Shown: positions 25,354 through 33,152 of the stretch, in pieces | How positions within the stretch are numbered: position 1 is the first letter of the stretch | How the letters are laid out: every line of letters starts with the position of its first letter | Assembly (NCBI GenBank): GCA_947452785.1 | Contig: CANGDZ010000016.1 | Span: 1-53,644 of the forward strand | Source: Comamonadaceae bacterium | GTDB taxonomy: Bacteria > Pseudomonadota > Gammaproteobacteria > Burkholderiales > Burkholderiaceae_C | DNA: 53,644 bases | Direction of reading: 5' to 3' | The notes under the pieces: generated by a model | What the model was told of the DNA's origin: nothing | What the model saw: only the letters and a program-made list of their open reading frames with translations | Databases searched by the model: none | Made by a program: the position numbers and the translations under genes

Positions 25354-25942
25354 GATGGTGGTGGCGAGCCCCCGTTTGCTTGGGACTTTCCGGCCAGTGT
25401 GGCAGGGTCTTTGTTTAATGTGGCAGCTTACAAGTTTTTGAATTTGGAAGTTTCCGCCCTAGAGGCCGATGGCAAAGGCAAGATCGTCTCCAGCCCGCGC
25501 GGAGTGACCGCTGACCAAACCGAAGCGCTAATTGAGCAGGGCACTGAATTGCCATGCCAACTGGCCACGGCCAGTGGCGCCACCGCGGTGGCGTTTTGCA
25601 AAGCCAATCTCAAGCGGGAGGTGACGCTGCAAATCACCCTGCGAGGGCAGCCTGATCTTGAATGTGGATGTCAACAAGGACAGCGTGGGTACGCTCACGC
25701 CCTCGGGCTACGCCATCAGCACCAAGCATGTGAAAACGCAGGTGCTGGTGGAGAACGGTGGCACCTTGGTGATCGGCGGTATTTTTGAGCAGTCGGACAA
25801 AGACGATGAAGCGCGCGTGCCCACTTTGGGGGAGTTGCCTGTCCTGGGTTGGTTGTTCAAGAACCAGCAGCGGGTTTCGCGCAGGACAGAGTTGCTGGTC
25901 TTCATTACCCCTCGGGTGCTGGCTGAGTTGACCGCTCAGTGA
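25354..25942 (+). pseudogene. pilQ: pilQ 3' remnant (type IV pilus secretin), truncated and frameshifted
   Basis: The last quarter of the PilQ secretin. Frame one reads AGSLFNVAAYKFLNLEVSA, ALEADGKGKIVSSPRGVTADQ and LIEQGTELPCQLATASGATA to LQIT. A +1 shift at about 25639-25642 moves the match to EGSLILNVDVNKD (an inference from the PilQ consensus), then HVKTQVLVENGGTLVIGGIFEQ, VPTLGELPVLGWLFKNQQ and RTELLVFITPRVL, ending at 25942. An in-frame stop at 25351-25353 closes the 5' side. Conserved residues are also changed (SSPRGV for SSPRVV, FCKANLKREVTLQ for FRKANLKLEVTPQ). pilMNOP and about three quarters of pilQ are missing between mrcA and aroK. It cannot make an outer-membrane ring. Confidence 0.88.
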
Positions 25943-25975
25943 GTCGCGCTGCGTCGCCTCGCATACACTTTAGCC

Positions 25976-26047
25976 ATGGACACGTCAGGCGCTCACTTTG
26001 TGAGTGCAGACGGGCGCTCGCTGAGCGCTATTTTTTCATCTGTTTGA
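25976..26047 (+). promoter_or_regulatory. Attenuator-like leader with a 23-codon ORF before aroK
   Basis: An ATG at 25976 opens MDTSGAHFVSADGRSLSAIFSSV, ending TGA at 26045-26047, in the same frame as aroK and nine bases before its TTG. The short frame spans two hairpins: 25989-26007 (GCGCTCAC / GTGAGTGC, loop TTT) and the terminator at 26014-26036. Arm one (GCGCTC, 25989-25994) is identical to the first arm of the second hairpin and could pair with GAGCGC instead, so the structures are mutually exclusive. Function as an attenuator is inference. Confidence 0.4.
26014..26036 (+). terminator. Intrinsic terminator between the pilQ relic and aroK
   Basis: GCGCTC (26014-26019), GCT, GAGCGC (26023-26028), two bases, then six T (26031-26036). 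It ends 20 bases before the aroK start codon, so it either stops read-through from the relic or acts as a conditional terminator in the aroK leader. Confidence 0.75.
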
Positions 26048-26056
26048 TTTTTCCCA

Positions 26057-26620
26057 TTGAGTATCATTTTTGTAGGTCTTCCAGGCTCGGGTAAATCGAC
26101 GATTGGCCGCCAGTTGGGGCGACGCCTGGGCTTGCCCTTTGTCGATTCGGACCATGTCATCGAGCAGCGCCTGGGTTGCTCGATTCGCGAGTTTTTTAAC
26201 CGCGAAGGGGAAGAACGTTTCCGCGACATCGAAGAGGGCGTGCTGGACGATTTAACGCTGCGGCACAAAGGCGTGCTGTCCACCGGCGGCGGCTCGGTGC
26301 TGCGCGCCATCAATCGCGAGCGCTTGAAAGAGCGTGGCCGCGTGGTGTACCTGCGCTCTTCCCCGGAAGAGGTGTACCGGCGCGTGCGGCACGATGTGAA
26401 CCGCCCTTTGCTGCAGGTCAGCGACCCGGTGCAGCGGCTGCGCAGCCTGTATGAAATCCGCGATCCTTTGTACCGCGAAACCGCCCATTACGTGATCGAT
26501 ACCGGCCGTCCCAGCGTGGCCGCCTTGCTCAACATGATCGTCATGCAGTTGGAGATGGCGGGCGACTTGCCCTTGAAAAACCAAGTTTCACCGGATTCAG
26601 CGCCTTCTGCCAGCGCTTAA
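26057..26620 (+). CDS. aroK: Shikimate kinase
   Basis: A 187-residue kinase that phosphorylates shikimate at the 3-hydroxyl in the aromatic amino acid pathway. Walker A is GLPGSGKST (residues 7-15). Substrate-binding D-x-D lies in [10 protein letters not shown], followed by the conserved [11 protein letters not shown] and LSTGGGSVL. The start must be TTG 26057, because a stop lies in frame 12 bases upstream and the Walker motif begins seven codons in; no ribosome site is visible. aroB follows, as in the classic aroKB unit. Normally pilQ precedes it directly; here a relic, a terminator and a short leader ORF do. Confidence 0.95.
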   Translation: MSIIFVGLPGSGKSTIGRQLGRRLGLPFVDSDHVIEQRLGCSIREFFNREGEERFRDIEEGVLDDLTLRHKGVLSTGGGSVLRAINRERLKERGRVVYLRSSPEEVYRRVRHDVNRPLLQVSDPVQRLRSLYEIRDPLYRETAHYVIDTGRPSVAALLNMIVMQLEMAGDLPLKNQVSPDSAPSASA

Positions 26621-26658
26621 GACGTTTCATCCGGGGTCTCTGCCCTAAACTTGGGGCT

Positions 26659-27774
26659 ATGAACGACATCACTTCTACGACCTCCGTGCAAATTGCGTTG
26701 CAAGAGCGCAGTTATGCGATTGCCATTGGGGCCGGCCTGCTGAGCCAGGCCGAAACCTACGCGGCCGTGCCCCAAGCGGCCACGGCCTTGATTGTCACCA
26801 ACACCACGGTGGCCCCCTTGTACGAGGCGCAGCTGCGCCAGGCGCTGGTCGGGCGTTACAAGCAGGTCCACACGGTGACCTTGCCTGACGGCGAAGCCTA
26901 CAAAGACTGGGCCACCTTGAACACCATTTTTGACGCCTTGCTGGGCCAAGGCGCGGACCGCAAAACAGTGCTGTTTGCCCTGGGCGGCGGCGTGGTGGGC
27001 GACATGACCGGTTTTGCTGCGGCCAGCTATATGCGCGGCGTCCCCTTTGTGCAGGTGCCGACCACTTTGCTGGCGCAGGTGGACTCGTCGGTGGGCGGCA
27101 AAACCGCCATCAACCACCCGCTGGGCAAAAACATGATCGGCGCTTTTTACCAGCCTCGTTTGGTGGTCTGCGATTTGGCCACCTTGCAAACTCTGCCGCC
27201 TCGCGAGCTGAGTGCCGGCCTGGCCGAAGTGATTAAATACGGGCCGATTGCCGATATGGTGTTTTTTGACTGGATCGAAGCGCACATCGACGCACTGATG
27301 GCCCGCGATCCTGCGGCCCTGGCGCATGCGGTGCAGCGCAGCTGCGAAATCAAAGCGGGGGTGGTGGGCCAGGACGAGCGTGAATCGGGCTTGCGCGCCA
27401 TCTTGAATTTTGGCCACACCTTTGGCCACGCGATTGAAGCGGGTCTGGGTTTTGGTGTTTGGCTGCATGGCGAAGCCGTGGGTTGCGGCATGGTCATGGC
27501 GGCGCAGTTGTCGCAGCGTCTGGGGCTGGTGGACAGCGCCTTTGTGAAGCGTTTGACCGCGCTGATCGCGAGCGCCGGTTTGCCGGTGCAGGCGCCGATC
27601 ATCGACGCCCATGACAACGCCGGTCATTACCTGGCGCACATGCGGCTGGACAAAAAAGCCGAGGGCGGTGACATCAAGTTTGTGGTGATTCAAAGCCCAG
27701 GCCTGGCGGCGGTGCAGGGCGCGCCGGAAGCCGTGGTCCGAGAGGTGATTGCGCATTGCTGCGCACCGAAATGA
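26659..27774 (+). CDS. aroB: 3-Dehydroquinate synthase
   Basis: A 371-residue NAD- and metal-dependent enzyme converting DAHP to 3-dehydroquinate, the second step of the shikimate pathway. Family motifs are [31 protein letters not shown], the [21 protein letters not shown] block and the metal-binding [11 protein letters not shown] with H in GEAVGCG. It is 38 bases after aroK and its stop overlaps the start of dgt (ATGA), indicating a three-gene message. Length is standard. Confidence 0.97.
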   Translation: MNDITSTTSVQIALQERSYAIAIGAGLLSQAETYAAVPQAATALIVTNTTVAPLYEAQLRQALVGRYKQVHTVTLPDGEAYKDWATLNTIFDALLGQGADRKTVLFALGGGVVGDMTGFAAASYMRGVPFVQVPTTLLAQVDSSVGGKTAINHPLGKNMIGAFYQPRLVVCDLATLQTLPPRELSAGLAEVIKYGPIADMVFFDWIEAHIDALMARDPAALAHAVQRSCEIKAGVVGQDERESGLRAILNFGHTFGHAIEAGLGFGVWLHGEAVGCGMVMAAQLSQRLGLVDSAFVKRLTALIASAGLPVQAPIIDAHDNAGHYLAHMRLDKKAEGGDIKFVVIQSPGLAAVQGAPEAVVREVIAHCCAPK

Positions 27775-28934
27775 GTGCTGTTTTGAGTGCCGCTGAACGC
27801 TCTATCTACGCCTGCGATCCAGCGCAGTCGCGGGGTCGGCGTTTTGCCGAACTGGCCGCGCCCACGCGCAGCGATTTTCAACGCGACCGTGACCGCATCG
27901 TGCACTCCACGGCCTTTAGGCGCTTGGTCTACAAAACCCAGGTTTTTCTGAACCACGAAGGCGATTTGTTTCGCACACGGCTGACCCATTCACTGGAGGT
28001 GGCTCAGCTGGGCCGCTCGATTGCCCGTGCGCTGGGCTTAAACGAAGACCTAGTCGAAGCGATTGCCCTGGCCCACGACTTGGGCCACACGCCGTTTGGC
28101 CATGCCGGACAAGACACGCTGAACGAATGCATGGAACAGCACGGCGGCTTTGAGCACAACTTGCAAAGCCTGCGGGTGGTCGACCATTTGGAGGAACGCT
28201 ACCCGGCATTCGATGGACTCAACCTCACCTTTGAAACGCGAGAGGGCGTGTTGAAACACTGCTCGCTGAAAAATGCCGAAAGCATTGAAGCGCAAGAGCC
28301 GGGCGGCGTGGCGCGGCGGTTTTTAGACCGGACGCAGCCGAGCTTGGAGGCGCAATTGTGCAATCTGGCCGACGCCATTGCCTACAACGCCCACGACATT
28401 GACGACGGTGTGCGCTCCGGTTTGATCACCATGGTGCAGCTGCAATCGGTGGAGTTATTTGAGCGCTACCGCTTGCAAGCGCTGGCCGAGCACCCTGATC
28501 TGGCGCAGCCACAACGCGCGCGCCGTTTGTTGTACGAAACGATTCGCCGCATGCTGAGTGAACAGGTGTACGACGTGATCGCCACCACCCGCGCGAACTT
28601 GCATCACGCCGCACCTGCCCATGCCGATGCGGCGAGGCTGGCCGGCCCCTTGGTGGCGTTCAGCGCGGAGATGAAGGCCTTGGCCTTGCCGCTCAAACAG
28701 TTTTTGTTCTCGCAACTCTACCGCCACCCCCAGGTGATGGAGACCACCGGCCATGCGCAAAACGTGGTGCGCGAGCTGTACCAGGCCTATGTGCAAGCGC
28801 CACATGAAATGCCGCAAGACTACGCGCACAGGGATGACACGCACCGCGCTGTGGCGGACTACATTGCCGGCATGACCGATCGGTTTGCTGCACGTGAACA
28901 CGAGCGCCTGACCGGGCGCAAATGGCCAGCATGA
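27771..28934 (+). CDS. dgt: dGTP triphosphohydrolase-like HD-domain protein
   Basis: A 387-residue HD-superfamily phosphohydrolase of the Dgt-like family, which removes triphosphate from dGTP or other dNTPs and thereby trims nucleotide pools. Metal ligands are visible in [18 protein letters not shown] (H), [15 protein letters not shown] (HD) and the later D in [13 protein letters not shown]. An upstream TTG would add five residues; the ATG at 27771 overlapping the aroB stop is preferred. The aroK-aroB-dgt order is conserved in Burkholderiales. Exact nucleotide preference is not known. Confidence 0.93.
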   Translation: MSAVLSAAERSIYACDPAQSRGRRFAELAAPTRSDFQRDRDRIVHSTAFRRLVYKTQVFLNHEGDLFRTRLTHSLEVAQLGRSIARALGLNEDLVEAIALAHDLGHTPFGHAGQDTLNECMEQHGGFEHNLQSLRVVDHLEERYPAFDGLNLTFETREGVLKHCSLKNAESIEAQEPGGVARRFLDRTQPSLEAQLCNLADAIAYNAHDIDDGVRSGLITMVQLQSVELFERYRLQALAEHPDLAQPQRARRLLYETIRRMLSEQVYDVIATTRANLHHAAPAHADAARLAGPLVAFSAEMKALALPLKQFLFSQLYRHPQVMETTGHAQNVVRELYQAYVQAPHEMPQDYAHRDDTHRAVADYIAGMTDRFAAREHERLTGRKWPA

Positions 28935-28941
28935 GGCCCAC

Positions 28942-30198
28942 ATGACCCATTCCAAGAGCGCTGCCTGGGTGGTCATTGCGGCGGGCGTGGTCGCGGCCTT
29001 GCAGGTGGGTAAATTACCGCCGGCCTTGCCCGTGCTGCAGGCCGAGTTGGGCGTGAGCTGGGTGCAGTCGGGGTTTTTGTTGTCCATGGTGCAGTTCGCC
29101 GGTATGGCGCTGGGCCTCGTCTTGGGCTTGCTGGCCGATCGCTGGGGGCTGCGCCTGTGCATGCTGGTGGGCCTGGGCGTGTTGTCGCTGGCCAGTGCCT
29201 TGGGCGGCTGGGCGCACAGTCCTGAAGACTTGATGTGGCTGCGCGGCCTGGAAGGCTTGGGGTTTTTACTCGCCTCCTTGCCCGCACCGGCCTTGATTCG
29301 GCAGCTGGTGCCAAATCGGCAATTGAACAGCATGCTGGGTTTGTGGGGCGCGTACATGCCGGCAGGCACGGCCTTGGCCTTGCTGGTGGGCCCACTGTGG
29401 ATACCGGCCTGGGGCTGGCCAAGCTGGTGGTGGTTGTTTGCCGCGGCGTCGGCGTTGATGGCGCTAGGTCTGTGGTGGGTGGTGCCGCCGGACGCGCAGC
29501 GCCGAGGCCAAGTCTTGACCTCTGAGACTGCGCCCAACCCCGAGGCCTTCTGGGGCCGGCGCATTCAAGACACTTTGCGCGCACCGGGACCCTGGTTGGT
29601 GTCCTTGACTTTTGCCCTGTACTCCGGCCAATGGCTGGCGGTGGTGGGGTTTTTGCCTTCGATTTATGCGCAAGTGGGCGTGGCCGGTGCGGGACTGGGC
29701 GCTTTGACGGCCTTGGCTGCCGGCGTGAACATTGTGGGCAATGTGGCTTCGGGGCGTTACTTGCAAAAAGGCGTGGCGCCAGGGCTGTTGTTGAACCTGG
29801 GATTTGGCGCCATGGCGCTGGGCGCTGTATTGGCTTTTGGCTCTTGGACGCAAGAATTCCCGACTTGGCGCTATGCGGGCGTGCTCTTGTTTTCCATGTG
29901 CGGCGGTTTGGTGCCAGGCACTTTGTTTTCTTTGGCGGTGCGCCTGTCCCCGCATGAAGGCACGGTTTCGACCACGGTGGGGTGGATGCAGCAATGGTCT
30001 TCTGTGGGGCAGTTTGCCGGCCCGCCGTTGGTGGCCTGGCTGGCGGCCAGCGCGGGCGGCTGGCAATGGACCTGGTTGATCACCGGTGCCTGCTGCCTGG
30101 GCGGCATGGCCTTGTCGCGGTCCATGACCGGGGTGCTGTCAGTTCAATCCAGGCGCGCGAGCACTGCGCTTCAACCCCATTCAAAGGATGCTTCATGA
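28942..30198 (+). CDS. MFS transporter
   Basis: A 418-residue major facilitator superfamily protein with about 12 hydrophobic helices in two bundles. The loop after helix 2, GLLADRWGLRL, fits the MFS A-motif (GxLaDrxGrk). A cytoplasmic break near residues 175-205 (PPDAQRRGQVLTSETAPNP) separates the halves. It resembles cyanate/nitroimidazole-type (CynX-like) carriers more than drug pumps, but the substrate is unknown. It starts seven bases after dgt and its stop overlaps the start of the DUF1415 gene (ATGA), so this stretch is read as one unit. Confidence 0.88.
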   Translation: MTHSKSAAWVVIAAGVVAALQVGKLPPALPVLQAELGVSWVQSGFLLSMVQFAGMALGLVLGLLADRWGLRLCMLVGLGVLSLASALGGWAHSPEDLMWLRGLEGLGFLLASLPAPALIRQLVPNRQLNSMLGLWGAYMPAGTALALLVGPLWIPAWGWPSWWWLFAAASALMALGLWWVVPPDAQRRGQVLTSETAPNPEAFWGRRIQDTLRAPGPWLVSLTFALYSGQWLAVVGFLPSIYAQVGVAGAGLGALTALAAGVNIVGNVASGRYLQKGVAPGLLLNLGFGAMALGAVLAFGSWTQEFPTWRYAGVLLFSMCGGLVPGTLFSLAVRLSPHEGTVSTTVGWMQQWSSVGQFAGPPLVAWLAASAGGWQWTWLITGACCLGGMALSRSMTGVLSVQSRRASTALQPHSKDAS

Positions 30199-30770
30199 CG
30201 ACCTACCAAGAAGACACCCAACGCTGGCTGGAACGCGCCGTGATTGGTCTGAACCTATGCCCGTTTGCCAAAGCGGTGCATGTGAAGCAGCAGATTCACT
30301 ACGCCGTCAGCCAAGCGCAAAGCCTGGTGGCTTTGCGCGCCGAACTGGTCCAGGAGCTGCGCGACTTGGTCGCACTGGACACGCAAATCCGCGATACCAG
30401 CTTGCTGATCGTGCCCATCTTGCTGCCTGATTTTTTGGATTTCAACGACTTCCTGGCCGAGGCTGACGATGTGCTGACTGAACTGGATTTGGAAGGCGTG
30501 ATTCAGATCGCCAGCTTTCACCCGGACTACCAATTTGCGGGCACAAGCGTGCACGACATCACCAACTTCACCAACCGCTCGCCTTACCCGACGCTGCACT
30601 TGATCCGCGAAGCCAGCATCGACAAAGCGGTTGCGGCTTTTCCAGAACCGGAAGCCATTTTTGAAACCAATATGCAGACCCTGGAAACCCTCGGCCTGGC
30701 CGGATGGGCGGCCCTGGAGGTCGGTCCGACAGCTGAACCCACACACGCATCTGCACCCTCAAAGTCATGA
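30195..30770 (+). CDS. DUF1415 family protein
   Basis: A 191-residue soluble protein of the DUF1415 family, whose biochemical role is not known. The hallmark N-terminal motif WLERAVIGLNLCPFAKAV is present, as are VPILLPDFLDFNDFLAEAD and IQIASFHPDYQFAGT...NFTNRSPYPTLHLIRE. The conserved cysteine in LCPFA and the HPDYQF histidine are candidates for a reactive or metal site. No signal peptide. It overlaps the MFS gene upstream and the methyltransferase gene downstream, both by ATGA, so it is tightly co-translated with them. Confidence 0.88.
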   Translation: MTTYQEDTQRWLERAVIGLNLCPFAKAVHVKQQIHYAVSQAQSLVALRAELVQELRDLVALDTQIRDTSLLIVPILLPDFLDFNDFLAEADDVLTELDLEGVIQIASFHPDYQFAGTSVHDITNFTNRSPYPTLHLIREASIDKAVAAFPEPEAIFETNMQTLETLGLAGWAALEVGPTAEPTHASAPSKS

Positions 30771-31666
30771 AAAACAAACCACGCCTGGCCAAATCGCAAG
30801 CCTTAGAGACCTTGCCACCCGAGGTACGACCCGGTCAGTCGATTGAACTGCTTAAAGCCCTGCACATCCTGACGCGTGAAGGCAAGTTGAACCAAGACTC
30901 GCGGCGCAAGCTCAAGCAGGTGTACCACCTGTTCCAGTTCATTGAAAAATTGCTGCAAGAACTGCCGGTGACGGACGATGTGGCGCAGCCCACCTTGGCC
31001 GATCACGGCGCCGGCAAATCGTATTTGGGCTTCATCATTTATGACCTGTTCTTCAAGGCGTTGGGGCGGGGCACGATTTACGGGATCGAAACCCGGTCTG
31101 AATTGGTCGAGTCCTCGCGCGCCTTGGCCCAACACCTGGGTTTTGAGCGGATGCAGTTTTTGAATCTGACGGTGGCACAGTCCGCACAGTCTGACGTGCT
31201 GCCCGAGCGCATCGATGTGGTCACGGCCCTGCATGCTTGCGACACCGCCACCGACGATGCGATCGCGTTTGGCTTGCAGAAAAAGGCCCGCTTCATGGTG
31301 TTGGTGCCTTGTTGCCAGGCCGAGTTGGCCTCGCACCTGCGGCAAAACAAGGCGCTGAATTTGAACCGCACCCCGTTGGCCGAATTGTGGCGCCACCCCT
31401 TGCACACCCGCGAAATCGGCAGTCAGCTGACCAATGTGCTGCGCTGCCTGTATTTGGAGGCCCAGGGTTACCAGGTCACGGTGACCGAGTTGGTCGGCTG
31501 GGAGCACAGCATGAAAAACGAGCTGATTCTGGCGCGCCACACCGGGCAGAAAAAGCGGGTAGCTGCCGAGCGATTGCTGGCCTTGCTGCATGAGTTCGGT
31601 CTGGACGACTTGGCGCAAAGCCGCTTTCCTGGCTTGCCTGCAGCAACGGTCCCCGTCTCACCCTAA
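30767..31666 (+). CDS. Class I SAM-dependent methyltransferase
   Basis: A 299-residue protein with a Rossmann methyltransferase core. The SAM-binding motif I is LADHGAGKSYLGF. IYGIETRSELVESS is the acidic ribose-binding strand and VTALHACDTATDDAI is motif IV. VLVPCCQAEL is a conserved cysteine pair seen in the Methyltransf_32-like family. An N-terminal helical region (RRKLKQVYHLFQFIEKLLQE) precedes the core. The methyl acceptor is unknown; RNA is possible by family. It overlaps the DUF1415 gene. Confidence 0.82.
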   Translation: MKNKPRLAKSQALETLPPEVRPGQSIELLKALHILTREGKLNQDSRRKLKQVYHLFQFIEKLLQELPVTDDVAQPTLADHGAGKSYLGFIIYDLFFKALGRGTIYGIETRSELVESSRALAQHLGFERMQFLNLTVAQSAQSDVLPERIDVVTALHACDTATDDAIAFGLQKKARFMVLVPCCQAELASHLRQNKALNLNRTPLAELWRHPLHTREIGSQLTNVLRCLYLEAQGYQVTVTELVGWEHSMKNELILARHTGQKKRVAAERLLALLHEFGLDDLAQSRFPGLPAATVPVSP

Positions 31667-31706
31667 AATGAATAACGGTTTGGGTATTTAGCTTTTGGAG
31701 ATTTCA

Positions 31707-32267
31707 ATGCGTTCTTGTGTGCATTCGCCTTGGCGGCTTCGCGCCCTTCGCGTGGCTTTCATCAGCTGGGCTTGCTTGGCGGGCAGCGCCGCTTTCGCCG
31801 ATGCCATCCACCCGCGCTGGATCGGCGTCTGGTACACCGAGACCAAGCAGCGTTTGGGTGTTTCAGAGCAGCAGTTCAACCCCGGCACCGACAAGTGCAA
31901 ATGGGTGGGCACCCGTCCTGCCAAGGCTACGACTTGTGTGGCTTTTTATGACGGCTCGGTGTCCAAAGCCCAAGTCAACAGCCAATTGCAACAAGCCGAA
32001 AAAGCGGCCCTGGAGATGGCGCAAAAGCAATCCCTGCCCGCTGCTGATCTGCAAAGCATTAAGGACGACTTCAAGCGCAACCGGCAAGTGGTGGACAAAA
32101 TGCCGCCCAATGTGTTTCGCGTGGTCAAGACAAGCTCGCCCGAAGACCAGGCAGGCAGCGGCCCCTGCGCCGATTACTTCTTCATTGACCAGCACCAGGT
32201 CTACAGCGTGATGGCCTGTGAGGCCGCGCCAGATGCTTTCAGCATCAAGGCCTACAAAAAAGAGTGA
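31707..32267 (+). CDS. Exported protein of unknown function
   Basis: A 186-residue protein that I do not recognise. A signal peptide covers about residues 1-31 (RALRVAFISWACLAGSAAFADA). The mature part begins HPRWIGVWYTETKQRLGVSE and contains four well-spaced cysteines (in DKCKWVG, TTCVAFYDG, GPCADYFF and MACEAAPD) that could form two disulfides in the periplasm. The middle is charged and helical (SQLQQAEKAALEMAQKQS). ATG 31707 with GGAG is chosen over a TTG four codons earlier. It stands alone, upstream of the RAYT element. Confidence 0.75.
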   Translation: MRSCVHSPWRLRALRVAFISWACLAGSAAFADAIHPRWIGVWYTETKQRLGVSEQQFNPGTDKCKWVGTRPAKATTCVAFYDGSVSKAQVNSQLQQAEKAALEMAQKQSLPAADLQSIKDDFKRNRQVVDKMPPNVFRVVKTSSPEDQAGSGPCADYFFIDQHQVYSVMACEAAPDAFSIKAYKKE

Positions 32268-32271
32268 GCTA

Positions 32272-32290
32272 TTAATCGGGGTCAGACCCC
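32272..32290. repeat. Left inverted repeat of the RAYT element (REP-like)
   Basis: TTAATCGGGGTCAGA (32272-32286), running on to ACCCC, contains the small palindrome GGGGTC-A-GACCCC. The first 15 bases recur exactly, inverted, at 33070-33084 downstream of the transposase. Such GTC-rich hairpins are the substrates of REP-associated tyrosine transposases. Confidence 0.85.
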
Positions 32291-32324
32291 GTTAAACTGA
32301 GGTTTTCCACTTCAGTTGCTCACC

Positions 32325-33020
32325 ATGGCGCGTCAACCCCGTCTTACTGTGGCCGGTTTCCCCCACCATGTGATCCAGCGCGGCAATGACCGTCAGGCGA
32401 TCGTGCGCGACGATGCCGATCGCGAACGCTTGCTGGCTCTGTTGATAGAGCAGGCTGGCATTTTCAAAGTGGCTGTGCACGCTTACGTGATCATGGACAA
32501 CCACCTGCATTTGCTGGCGACTCCGGAAACGGACGACGGACTGCCCAAGTTCATGCAGGCCGTGGGGCGCAGTTATGTGCGCTATTTCAATAGCCGACAT
32601 GGCCGTAGCGGAACGCTCTGGGAGGGGCGTTACCGCAGCAATTTGATCGAAAGTGAGCGCTATCTCTTGGCTTGTATGGCCTACATTGATTTGAATCCAG
32701 TGCGCGCGGCCATGGTGGCCCAGCCTGCGGACTTCAAATGGTCGAGTCACAGGCACTGTATTGGGCAGGTGAGCGATAAATTGGTGACGCCTCACGCCCT
32801 TTTTTGGGGCTTAGGCAATACGCCGTTTGCCCGCGAAGCGGCCTACAACGCACTGATTCAAAGAGGTTTATCCGATTTGCAAAGGGATCAACTCACCCGC
32901 AGCGCCTTGTCGGGCTGGGCTTTGGGCTCTCCCGGCTTTATGAGTGAGCTCAAGCACCTAACGCCCCGCAGGCTCGTGCCAGGCAAGGCAGGGCGTCCGA
33001 TGAAGCCAGTATCACTCTAA
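32325..33020 (+). mobile_element. REP-associated tyrosine transposase (RAYT, TnpA_REP)
   Basis: A 231-residue Y1-type HUH endonuclease of the RAYT family, domesticated relatives of IS200/IS605 transposases that process REP hairpins. The HUH motif is H60-L-H62 in DNHLHLLATP. The nucleophile tyrosine is expected in SYVRYFNSRHG (Y84 or Y87), and the family blocks GTLWEGRYRS and YIDLNPVRAAMV follow. The N-terminus MARQPRLTVAGFPHHVIQRGN is characteristic. It is intact, with matching repeats 35 bases upstream and 50 bases downstream, and TCTGTCCCTAATTA just after the stop, a motif common to such elements. The unit sits between an orphan gene and the gltB promoter. Confidence 0.93.
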
Positions 33021-33065
33021 TCTGTCCCTAATTAATTAAGACGGCTGACTTTGGTGTAAATAATT

Positions 33066-33084
33066 GGGATCTGACCCCGATTAA
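33066..33084. repeat. Right inverted repeat of the RAYT element
   Basis: TCTGACCCCGATTAA (33070-33084) is the exact reverse complement of the left repeat's first 15 bases. Preceding GGGA makes the imperfect hairpin GGGATC-T-GACCCC. It ends five bases before the -35 box of gltB. Confidence 0.85.
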
Positions 33085-33089
33085 AAATA

Positions 33090-33118
33090 TTGGCATGTTT
33101 GCTGCATTGCACTACACT
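33090..33118 (+). promoter_or_regulatory. Sigma70-like promoter of gltBD
   Basis: -35 TTGGCA (33090-33095), 17-base spacer, -10 TACACT (33113-33118), about 34 bases before the gltB start and followed by a TAGGAG ribosome site. Its upstream edge touches the RAYT repeat, so any upstream activator sites would have been displaced or replaced by the element. Confidence 0.75.
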
Positions 33119-33152
33119 CTTCGATCTGCGTAAAAACCCTTAGGAGTGCGCC

